From assembly GCF_963678635.1 (NCBI RefSeq), contig NC_087062.1, positions 76,006,349-76,070,348 on the forward strand: a stretch of 64,000 nucleotides of DNA. Direction: 5' to 3'. The translations under genes and the position numbers were made by a program. Shown one piece after another: positions 55,364 through 64,000 of this stretch. The stretch comes from Symsagittifera roscoffensis. Taxonomy: Eukaryota; Xenacoelomorpha; Acoela; Convolutidae. Under the pieces are notes generated by a model. That model was not told where the DNA came from, did not search any database, and worked only from the letters and a program-made list of their open reading frames with translations. Every line of letters starts with the position of its first letter. The first letter of the stretch is position 1.

Positions 55364-55440
55364 TTTCACAGGTTGGCAGCAAAATTAGGTATAAACAACA
55401 GTTTAATTAGAGAGCGATAAAAGAGTAATAAATCCACGTG
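55364..55440 (-). repeat. Partial 5' LTR of the copia element
   Basis: About 75 bp match the end of the 3' LTR with around 10 percent differences; beyond 55440 similarity is lost, so the 5' part of this LTR is gone or replaced. Confidence 0.65.
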
Positions 55441-56565
55441 TTAACTTTCATGCATGATCCGATTGAGGGTCGTTGCAAATTGCAGCGCACCTGCGATTGA
55501 ACGCTCAATCATTTTTTTTACTGGGCACCATCACTACAGGATGGGCCACCAGCTTGTGTAATTAAAAAAAAAACATGTGCGAGCAGACTGAAGCTAAATT
55601 TGAAGCCTTGTGGTACTTTTCTTGCTAAAGAAGAATGACCGAACTGCGGTAAAAAAATATTATATTTATCTTTTATTTTTGCTGTGTTAATGTGCCGGAA
55701 ATGATTTAGCTACTTTTAAAGCCAGTTTTTAACTTTTTTGTTTCTAAGGGGAGGAACTTTGTATTCGGGTGTGGTTTAGTTTTTTCTTTTTTTCCACGCA
55801 AAAGCAATAACCACAAATAATCATCGGATTGGGTCGAGTGATTTATCATATTAAAGCCCGTTCATTCGTGATTCGAACGACATTTAAAATTTATTGATTT
55901 TTGGTCTAAATTTTTTGATTTTTGGTTTGAAATTTTAGATTTTTGGTCTAAATTCGATCGAACAAGGTGAGCGAGCACGCTTATTTTGTTGTTCAGTCAA
56001 TAACTTTACCGCAAGTAATCATCATAATGAGTGGAGTGATATATCATGTTGAAGCCTTTTCAGCCTTCTTTCGAACGAGGTTAAAAATTATCTCAATATC
56101 GAGAAAAACCGGTTTCAAATTTTAGTATAATTTTGAGCGAGTAAAGTAAGCTATCAGGCTGAATATAGAAAGACAAGCCATGAAACTTAAGTTTCACTTC
56201 AGTCAAAGTATTCATTGAAGTTTTTTCTTGTGCTACCTTGTTAATAAAAAGTTTTTGGGAATAAAAAATTTCTGCAAAAAAAAATGAAAAAATAAAATTG
56301 TCTTGTAATTTTTCGACTATAACGATTGCCCGATAAGGTATTTTTACCAGTATAGTCGGAGAATTCTGTGCTATTTGCAGAGCAATCGACTAGATACGTT
56401 TTGATATAACTTTTTCTGACCAGAAAGTCGAAAAAAGAGAATTTTTGAAATTCAGGTAACGATTTTACGGTTCGTTTTGCGCTTTGATTTTTGACTGTAG
56501 AAAAGATGAAACTAAAGCAAACTTATCTGAATGATTCTTGTTCCCATCTTTAATCTTATTTTCAG
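55441..56565. other. Intergenic region before WRAP53
   Basis: No gene visible. Positions 55750-55900 and 56000-56150 are two diverged copies of the repeat at 10070-10260 (GTATTCGGGTGTG; CACAAATAAT; TCGAGTGAT). Confidence 0.55.
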
Positions 56566-56629
56566 ATAGATTTTGATTTCACTGCCACAACTTTCTGGTT
56601 TAGTAATGAAGTAATTAGTTGGGTACAGA

Positions 56630-56824
56630 ATGCACGACTCTGAAAAAGGAGCGTGCAAGAGCGAAGCAGTTTTGCTAGCTGTGAGCAGAGAACAATTCTG
56701 CCGACCCCCTGAAAATTATCTGATAGGGTTACAGTTCTCGCCAGACGGTCAGAGGCTTCTCTGCAACAGCAACGACAACGTCCTACGCTTGTACATTTCT
56801 CCCGGAGATACAGTCTTGAAGGCA
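56630..56824 (+). CDS. WRAP53: WRAP53 exon a (first recognised)
   Basis: An in-frame TAA at 56612 lies just upstream, so translation starts at ATG 56630 or the exon begins at the GGGTACAG acceptor (ending 56628). Another acceptor, TTATTTTCAG, ends at 56565. The donor GCA|GTGATG at 56825 keeps phase 0; GATACA|GTCTTG upstream is the alternative. Confidence 0.75.
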
Positions 56825-59800
56825 GTGATGAATATTTGCCTATAAAAGCTATTTCCGAAAAACAAAACGTGGCCTGTTTTCAATATTTCGCAGAACTAAA
56901 CTGAGTATGTAGGGTTGTGGGTATTATTTACAAGCTCATAAATCCTCACTAGTCATAGTTTTCTGTTAGATCCTCAATAGGATTTTTCTCTTGCAACAAT
57001 TTCATTAATTTCTTAAAAAATCTTGTCAATAAAAATAAGTAGCACAACAAGATGGACACGATATTTGTCGATACTACAGCAATGTTAGATAAACGTTTGG
57101 AGAAACTGATTTTGAGACGGGCTATAAACTTACTTGATTGCTTTCTGCGCATGGTAGATTAACCCATAAAAAAACAAATTCAAATAAAATTAACTTGAAA
57201 TTTCAACAATTTAAAAGCATTCTAATTTGTGTTACGAAATTCAGACCGAGTATTATGAATATTTCAAAAAATCTCGAAATTCAAGGCTTATGATCATCCT
57301 TTTGAGTTTATCAGAGATGTTATTTTCGTCAACAAACATGTAAATGGAATTCTTTCAACCGCTTCTCAAATTTATACCCTTCCGATAAGCAAGGGTGTTG
57401 CAACCGGGTACTAGACTTTTTCCCACAAACAATTTTGTTCACCATATTTCGCACGTGAAACTGTTACACATTTCAACCAACTTCATACGAAATTCAAAAT
57501 TTATCAGCCTTCGAGTGCATCTGCGTAGAGATAACACTTTTTGCTGAAACTCTGAAACGACAGAGGTTGGGTTCAAATTTGGTCTGGATCTTTTTTTGGA
57601 AACAAAAAACTTTAAGCGTTTTTTAATCGTCCGTCTGTTTCTTTTTGTCGTCTTGTTTTCCGTAACACAGACACATTTTGAAGGTTTAGCTTTCTTCTAA
57701 ATTTCTGAAAGCCATTTGTAAATTCAATTACTGGAGATAAAGAAGTAAAGAAAAATGCGAAATTTATGTTGCATTTAAAAAAATCGTTAATTTTTTTTTT
57801 CACCTAGACTGTAACGCCCTCACCTTTTACCTCAGTCTAGCAGAAGCTGTACAAAATAATCTCGAGAATGCACTCGACCAACTTCGAATAAGATACGTTG
57901 GCCCAGACCAGAGCTCGATCTCCAAAGTAGAACTTTTGACGCGGCAAAAGAACAACCAGATGACTTTCTGACCGACACAAAGATAAACGAAATTTTCGAA
58001 GTTTTTGAGTCGTCGATTTTTGTGCTTGGATTATTAAGCAAACGATTGTTCTGTTCGAGATTAGCAAGCATTATCGATTGGGAACATAGCGATTTTTATG
58101 TAATCAACTTGTCCTACAGAATCACTGAACCATTTACTCAAATCTGTGCTGTCGTTAGCTACTAGTTTTTTTGAGCTAGTCTGCTTTTCAAATAACTTTT
58201 TTTTATCATTATTTGTTTTTTTTTGTTGGCAAGGAATTTTTGTTTTGTTTTTTACTCTGCCTGTTTTTTTTGTGATCTTTTGGAGGGTCTTCAAAACTTT
58301 TTTGTAATCTTTTGGAGGGATTCTTTTTTTGTGATCTTTTGGAGGGTCTTCAAAATTTTTTTATGAAAACAATTTTTGAGCTCCAATGGGGTCTGCCATA
58401 AATTGATAGCTTTGTTACTGCTAAGTAAGATCTGTTCAGATGCAAATTTAATGTTCGATTATCTTGTTTGGCAAGTTTTGCTAGATCTATTTTTCTCGAC
58501 ATTTTCAAAATTTTTGTCTCAATTTCTGTCGGGTAGGTTGTCATGCTATGTTTGTGTTGTATCGCTCTGCTTCGCCTCTGTGTAAAAAGTATGTCCTTTC
58601 AAAGTTTTTTTAGAAGCGCAATATCTTCTGATTTGTAAAGCGATAGCGATTCTGTAACTTCTGTGACTTAAGCTTAAAGGGTCCTCAACTTGCGAAACAC
58701 GCAATCTATATTTTATTATTGGGTCTTAAAATGAAGCTCTTCAAATGATTTTTTAACGTGGCTGTATTATAAAAGGACGTCGCGTCCCTCTTTCTCGGCT
58801 TCTTGATTTTTTAACAAGGTTTTTCAAGGCATGAACTAAATTGATTGAGAACGTTGTAACTTAGACTTGAAAAATCCTGGAGAGCTATGATACGTGAACG
58901 TTTCTAAACACGTAGATATAACCCACAAACAAAACCATAAACTCAATATGGTACTTGAGTCAATGAAGGTAGCCTAATTGCCAGGCAAAATGCCAATTTT
59001 TCTTGCTATCTATCACAGCAAGCGCATGGTTTTTGCAAAATCTCAATTATTTCCTTTTAAACATTTTCGGCTCACTGAAAAATTGCTGTCGCGTTTTGTC
59101 GCCGTAAAACGCAGTATAGGTCGAGATGATGTTTGTTTCACGAAAAGAATTTTAGGAATGCTCTAATGCACTCAGTACATTCTAATACACTTTAAAAGAA
59201 GTGCATTCATATTCATTAATGCACATATTAATGGCCTTAGATATATGTGCACTTTTTGAGTTCAATTTGGTAGAAGGTCGGCAAGTTAGGTTGAGACCAT
59301 TTGGTAGAAGTTAGGCAAAATGCACTCTCCAATTTTGAAAGCTGAAAAAGCGCGAAACAACCTGATCGATTTCTAGTTTCAACAAAAGTGCTATTTAATT
59401 TTTAGATTTCGAAGCGGAGTAAAAACTTTACCTGTTTGATCCAGTTTTCTCAAATTGGGTTGTCTGTATCAAAAGTGCCAGTGATAAATTGTTCTAGAGA
59501 TTCAAAGAGCTTTAAGGGCATATTTTTTCTTTGATAATCAAAAAGAAAGAGTTTTTTCCGTTTCTTTGCGTTCATTAACTCTTTACCAAATGTCTGCGGC
59601 TGTGTTTTTCCTACTGGATCTAACCGCTATGATGTTTCTTATTATAACGCCTCAATACAACGCCTTGGCTTCATCATATAGCACAATTCTAATTTCAACT
59701 GATGTGTATTAGAACATATTATAGCAAACCATCAAAAACGAGCACAATGAGCACTAGTTTTCTGATACATAGATAATACATAGGTCTTAATTGCATGGAT

Positions 59801-61850
59801 TGTTCATCACTGGTCATTAGGAAGATGTTGTACCAGACTTGTGTGTTGATTTGGGGCAGCCAGTGTACGACATGAAGTGGCACCCCCAGTCTCCCTCCTT
59901 TGTGACGTCATCGAGGAGGTCGCCCGTGCTGATGTGGAGTGCAGACACTGGTCACACAGTGTGCTCTGTCTCTATCAAGGCCTGCCTCTCTTCTATTCTA
60001 ACCACCAGGGGGAATTCCTTAAAGTAGAAGGAGCGAATGGCAGAATATTTCCTATCAATCAACATCCTTTTAACTGTTTTAACTGCTCTGACTGAAATAC
60101 ACTAGTGGACAAAGTTGAACACAAATTCAGATTTTTGTTCTCTAGAAAGCCTAATTTGAAAGACAACTTTTGACAATATTTTGTTAGAATTTTACCAAAA
60201 TTCTTACATCAACCGACTGCAAATCACCTGAACTTCCCTCTCTGATAGTCTCAACTTTTGAAGCCTAAACTAGCTTATTCCGGTTCTGAAAATGCCAGTT
60301 TTAACCATTTGTAAAAAGTTTTTCTAACAGTGTGAAAAAAAAGCAATAATAGAGTTGAGAAAAGTTGTCACACTCAGCAATGCAAATATTCAAAAAAGTT
60401 TTCGCTCCATTAAAAAACCTATTAAAAATGGTGAAAACTTGCATGTTCAGACCCCGAAAAAACTGGTTAGTGCTTCAAATCAAAATTTGAGAACTTCAGA
60501 GAGGATAGTTTAGATCATTTGCAGTCGGTTGATGTAAAAAAAATTCGGTAAAATTCTAACAAAATAATGTCCAGATTTGTCTTTGATTTTAGGCTTTTAG
60601 AGAACAAAAACGTAAATTTGCGTTCAAGTTTGTCCAGTAGTGTAACTTTTCTCTCAGATTTGTAATACATAACTGTCTGTTAGTGGGTCATTTTGCAACG
60701 TGAGAATTTTGACTGTAACCATTCCTGAAAGTGAATAGTAGTTCTTATTTTTCCCGCGTAAAGAACGAAGCTGTTTTTACTTATTTTGCTCTTAAGGTGC
60801 ACTAACAGAAGCGCTGCATACATATTGATGCATTGATGAAAGCATTTTGCTCATATGCAATTTTGAGTTCCAGTCAAGTTCCTTTGCTAAAAATCAGGCA
60901 AACTGCTCTCTCCGATCACGCAAGTGGAAAAGGCGCAAAAAACGTGAACGGCTTCTTGTTTCGAAAGTGGATTTTAAGTTCAAGATTTTCCGGTGGAATC
61001 AGAATTTTACCCATTAACAAAATCCACTCTCCTGAAATAAGAAAAGCCGAATGAGTAGTAATCGAGTAAAAAACGCTAAGATGGCTCAAAATTTTAAGAT
61101 TCTTTTCATCGCAAAAATTGGTGATCTGTACAAAGAAGTGTCTTTATTATAAGTTTAACAAGGTTAGTTTCTTAACTTAATATAATCTTGGCCATGAACT
61201 TATAGTTAGAAAGGAGGCAAGCTTAGAACCACGTGGATGAGGTAACAGGACCTTTTTGCGTGCAATTTGACAGCGAAGGACGACATCTGTTCTGTGGGTT
61301 CGACAAGTCACTGTTACGCATAGTTGACCTCAACAGACCAAACGACCCGCCTGTGACCAGGTGTTGCAATATAATACAATAGGTGGCCTAATGACATGTT
61401 GATGCCATTTAGAGGCGAAAAGAATCATAAAGCGTCGCTGTATTTCCATCCAATTTTAAGAATTATTTTTAGTTTTACGAAAGTTATTCAAAAATTTAAT
61501 GATTTCAAAGATGTTTCAAAGAATTAAAAATAATTAGGTTATTCTTGTATCAAATAGAAAATTGTGTGATCAGATGTTAAAGAGGTATAAACAGTTTTTT
61601 CGGCTTCTTTTTGAAGTTGTTAACTTTGCCTCGACCTTCGGGAAATAGTTCGGATCATGGTTTTACACAGTGTCGCCTATTATATCACACGACTTCGACC
61701 AGGTGCATGAGTAGTGGGTTTGGAAGTGGAGGAAGAGGGAGGGGCAATGGGAGTGGAATAGTGTCCTCCATAGCCATCAGTCACTCCATGTATTCTATGG
61801 CCACTTACACTGGACTGATTGGGCTGTTCGACCTCAAAAGTGGAACTCAG
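56630..61850 (+). CDS. WRAP53: WRAP53/TCAB1, N-terminal WD40 part (continues past window)
   Basis: WRAP53 (TCAB1) is a WD40 protein that binds the CAB box of scaRNAs and telomerase RNA and brings them to Cajal bodies. Readable exons: 56630-56824, 59821-59979, 61227-61360 and 61703-61850. Key stretches are RPPENYLIGLQFSPDGQRLL and CNSNDNVLRLY (first WD repeat), VYDMKWHPQSPSFVTSSRRS and PVLMWSADTG (second), NHVDEVTGPFCVQFDSEGRH and LFCGFDKSLLRI (third), GNGSGIVSSIAISHSMYSMA and TYTGLIGLFDLKSGTQ (fourth). Phases match across all four. If ATG 56630 is the true start, the protein lacks most of the ~150-residue N-terminal region of the human protein. The remaining repeats must lie beyond 64000. Confidence 0.88.
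56825..59820 (+). other. WRAP53 intron
   Basis: 3 kb with a head motif at 57377-57440 and a tail motif at 58550-58585 (ATCGCTCTGCTTCGCCTCTG), another copy of the hairpin-ended family about 1.2 kb long. Three repeats of TGTGATCTTTTGGAGGG-like sequence lie at 58270-58345. No exon seen. Confidence 0.65.
57377..57440 (+). repeat. Hairpin-ended repeat family, head motif
   Basis: CCCTTCCGATAAGCAAGGGT then GTTGCAACCGGGTACTAGAC, TTTTTCCCACAAACAATTTT. Together with the heads at 12331 and 39313 it defines the consensus. Confidence 0.6.
59821..59979 (+). CDS. WRAP53: WRAP53 exon b
   Basis: 159 nt from acceptor TGGTCATTAG: EDVVPDLCVDLGQPVYDMKW to DTGHTVCSVSIK. The end at 59979 is chosen because it keeps phase 0 and aligns best with the next exon; the donor would then be AAG|GCCTGC, a GC donor. 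GTCACA and GTGTGC (59950, 59959) are GT alternatives that shorten the blade. Confidence 0.75.
59980..61226 (+). other. WRAP53 intron with Tc1-type MITE
   Basis: Besides the MITE at 60100-60642, positions 60880-61030 hold a diverged copy of the dispersed repeat seen upstream of GLOD4. No exon seen. Confidence 0.7.
60100..60642. mobile_element. Tc1/mariner-type MITE, 543 bp
   Basis: Long terminal inverted repeats start CACTAGTGGACAAAGTTGAA on the left and CACTACTGGACAAACTTGAA on the right (reverse strand), flanked on both sides by TA. Similarity of the arms extends about 150 bp inward (GTTCTCTA..AAAGCCTAA; CAACCGACTGCAAAT). The interior has no transposase. A non-autonomous Tc1/mariner derivative. 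Confidence 0.85.
61227..61360 (+). CDS. WRAP53: WRAP53 exon c
   Basis: 134 nt from acceptor AAGCTTAG: NHVDEVTGPFCVQFDSEGRH to NRPNDPPVT plus two bases; donor CCAG|GTGTTG. Phase 2, completed by the first base of the next exon. Confidence 0.85.
61703..61850 (+). CDS. WRAP53: WRAP53 exon d
   Basis: 148 nt from acceptor TTCGACCAG: a Gly/Arg-rich insert (SSGFGSGGRGRGNGSG) leads into IVSSIAISHSMYSMATYTGL. Donor CAG|GTGAGA. The insert takes the place of the short linker before the fourth WD blade. Confidence 0.87.
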
Positions 61851-62400
61851 GTGAGAGTTTGTTCAACTCAACTTTTCGAGGCAATTGCGACTTGTCAGCA
61901 TACTCTAGTCAACTGTGCGTTCAGAATATAATTTAATTTGGGCCACAACCTAAGAGGCATCAGCCTGTCGCAGGGCATCGACATGAATAGTCAAACTTGA
62001 AAATGGATACCAAAACTCAGGGGCGGATCTAGGATTTTCTAGAGTGGGGCGACTTTTTTTTTAGGTTGAGCAAATTGATTTTTCGAGCTCTCCTAAATCA
62101 CTATAAAGACCTCATTTTGACCAAATTTTCTTGCGCCGCAGGCAAAGTTTTGAAAAAAAAACAGGCAATTAAATTGGTTCTTAGACAATTTTTGGAAAAT
62201 TTTGACAAAAAACTGCGTTTTTTCGGCGCGCGCTCCTACCTCAAAAATACTATATATTGGCGCTGAAGGCGCCTTAGAAAAATTTTACGATTTGTCGCCA
62301 AAAAGGATATCAAAATAGTACAAAGGGGGGACCCATTGGGTCGGCAGGGGGTCGAATTCCTGAGGGGGGGACGTCCGCTTTGGATAGTCATCTAAGATTC
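61851..62400 (+). other. Start of next WRAP53 intron
   Basis: No WD-repeat exon is visible between 61851 and the window end, so the intron is at least 2.1 kb. Short G-rich patches (GGGGGGACCCATTGGG near 62326) are present. Confidence 0.6.
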
Positions 62401-62469
62401 ACAGACAGTTTGATGATGATTGCCGAACCATTAGTCTTTTGAGCTTTGAATTGCATGGTTTCTCATATT

Positions 62470-63890
62470 TAGTTCTCAACTTTATCTTACAGTCAAATGT
62501 TAAAAAGTGTTCACATTTACATTTAAGATATCAAGAAGTCACAAATCGACTTTAATCATATGATTGTTAATGATCCTCGGGGGAGCCCTTAGTGTTTTCC
62601 CTAGGTGTTACCAAAGCTAATTTTACGGCGGGTCGACTTATTTTCCCTAGCGCTTTTTTTATCACGCACGAACGCGCTCTGCCGTCAGGCCCGGTGAAAG
62701 TCTCGATGATTCGTCCAAGTGACCAGATCCATACTGAAGTCCTCCAGTATCCATACGAGGTCTCCAGATTTGATGATGTCCTCTGGCTGTGACCATTTTG
62801 TGCGCCGAATGAGTGTCGGGGCATATTCTTTCAGCAGTCGGCGCCAAAAGAAATCCATTTTCTCCTTCACCAATCTCCAACACTTCGCGGATAGCCTACT
62901 GGTTGGCTGGTCACTGAAGGCCGCTGAGGGTGTGTACACAAAAGGTCTACCAAGGAGAAAATGATTTGGAGTCAACGGAAGGTCGTCGGCGATATCATGG
63001 TTCACATGCGTCAATGGTCGTTCATTCAAAAGTCCTTCGGTTTCAGCGACGATTGTGATGAAGAGATAGAGAGGCGTGCATATCAGAAGGAAAACTCGTT
63101 TAATCATCTGAACGAGTCTCTCCCAGACACCAACAAAGTGAGGAGCAGAAGGAGGTTTCATTTTCCAGCTGATATTTTGATCATGTAAGTAGCTGGCTAT
63201 CTCTGTATCGAATGACAGTGGCTCTGTTTGCAACTGCTTTTCGCTCCGATGAAGTATGTCGCATTGTCCAAGAGTCTTCGTTGTGGTGAGCCTCGGCGTG
63301 CTATCAACCTGCGAATAGCTGTCACGCAACTGTCCGTTGTGAGGCTTTCTGTCGTTTCTAAATGCATAGCAGGAGTAATAAAGCACGTGAACAAGCAGAT
63401 ATATTGCTTCGCCGTTGATGAGTTTTCGGCAATATGAAATACCTACAGTTTTGAATGGGTAAAGGTTTTCATTTGGATCCTGAAAGCGAGTGGCGGGAAG
63501 ATCTGACATGAAGACGCTGCGTCCCCTTCCTTGGAATCGCCGACAGAAGAAACAGCGATGGCGAATTTGTTTCAAAGCTTGGCGCAAACCATGATAAGAA
63601 AATTTTGCTGAAGGTAATTGCGGACATATTCTGTGCCCAAATGCATGCATCGGCAATAGGCGTGTTCGACTAAAATTCGCGCTGCTGGTTCTTTAGCATT
63701 AAGAAAAATGGGGTATTTGGCGGTTTCGGTAAGTAGTGAATTTCGAAGACGTCCCCTAGTTTTCCGAGTATTATCATCCATGAAAGGAGTAAATGCTTAC
63801 AGAACGTCTTTGTTGTCCAATTTTTTCCCTTGTTGTAATCGTGTGATGGTTTCTGGGAAAAAATTTGTTTTTGAGAAATTTCAAAAATAA
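62470..63890 (-). pseudogene. Decayed BEL/Pao element, 3' end of pol and LTR edge
   Basis: On the - strand, broken frames show BEL/Pao integrase and its C-terminal domain: RRLIARRGSP (about 63300), SWKMKPPSAPHFVGVWERLV (about 63145), LNERPLTHVNHDIADDLPLT and PNHFLLGRPF (63030-62930), FFWRRLLKEYAPTL (about 62850), EDIIKSGDLVWILED (about 62760). The longest open piece, 323 aa at 62685-63656, joins this to unrelated frame at its start. An LTR edge, TGTGAACACTTTTTAACATT on the - strand, lies near 62513-62494. Related to the fragment at 7936-9285. Confidence 0.82.
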
Positions 63891-64000
63891 GGGATTTTGC
63901 TGAATCCAGGTAATATGCGTACGGCTATTTTTTTCTTTTGTTCCTTAGCGAGCTTATAAACATTAGAACCATCGTAGTTGTTTTGAGTAATTTGAGCCAA
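63891..64000. other. Window end
   Basis: No feature recognised in the last 110 bases; they may belong to the BEL/Pao element. Confidence 0.4.

Larger units (their letters stand above)
52865..55440 (-). mobile_element. Internally deleted Ty1/copia element
   Basis: On the - strand: partial 5' LTR (55440-55364), PBS (55363-55350), about 0.7 kb leader, broken gag and protease (54631-53233), about 115 bp, polypurine tract (53116-53106) and 3' LTR (53105-52865). Integrase, RT and RNase H are missing altogether, so it could only move in trans. The leader holds a CT-rich microsatellite (about 55060-55100). Confidence 0.8.

Noticed and set aside
62685-63656. 323-aa minus-strand frame as an intact gene
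   Set aside because: The recognisable BEL/Pao part covers only the C-terminal half and neighbouring homologous pieces lie in other frames, so it is a pseudogene fragment.

Overview
This is a 64-kb piece of an AT-rich animal nuclear genome. Two conserved animal genes with GT-AG introns are readable on the + strand. GLOD4 (glyoxalase domain-containing protein 4) is complete in seven coding exons between 5575 and 41789. The amino-terminal WD40 part of WRAP53/TCAB1 lies at 56630-61850 and continues beyond the window. A possible last exon of an unrecognised gene sits at 895-1107. The host phylum cannot be fixed from the sequence. Nearly everything else is mobile or repetitive DNA.

The outstanding feature is an 18,920-bp LTR retroelement (12375-31294, coding on the - strand) inside GLOD4 intron 2, antisense to the gene. 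Its two 410-bp LTRs look identical base for base, begin TG and end CA, and are flanked by a 4-bp ATTT target duplication, so the insertion is recent. In element order it carries: 5' LTR; primer binding site; 1.25-kb leader with a duplicated 25-nt hairpin motif; ORF1 (155 aa, basic); a 2740-aa single-frame Gag-Pol of the Ty3/gypsy type (capsid, CCHC knuckle, DSGA protease, YLDD reverse transcriptase, RNase H, DD35E integrase, GPY/F); a 50-codon ORF without ATG; two tiny double-membrane-span proteins (76 and 62 aa); a 377-codon ORF without any ATG; an 872-aa envelope-like glycoprotein; a 599-aa protein of unknown function; 1.6-kb 3' UTR; 3' LTR. Several reading frames are joined by overlapping stop/start signals (TAAATG, ATGA, ATGA). 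This looks like a complex, possibly active, retrovirus-like element with at least five accessory frames.

Layout: 1-5567, diverged repeats, a MITE and ~295-bp tandem units; 5568-10787, GLOD4 exons 1-2 with 214-bp tandem repeats and a palindromic BEL/Pao fragment in intron 1; 10788-32214, intron 2 with the giant element; 32215-41789, GLOD4 exons 3-7, with a dimeric 173/162-bp satellite in intron 4; 42340-52300, three decayed LINE reverse-transcriptase copies in nested direct duplications; 52865-55440, an internally deleted Ty1/copia element whose primer site matches the anticodon loop of initiator tRNA-Met; 56566-61850, WRAP53 with a Tc1-type MITE in an intron; 62400-63900, a decayed BEL/Pao 3' end. 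A dispersed family with a hairpin at each end (head CCTTGC..GCAAGG, tail GCGAAGC..GCTTCGC) recurs through the window, and the giant element landed inside one of its heads.

The two host genes have no evident functional link. The retroelement frames form one unit: Gag-Pol makes and integrates the cDNA, the Env-like protein suggests a particle able to leave the cell, and the small frames are candidate regulatory or membrane accessory proteins.
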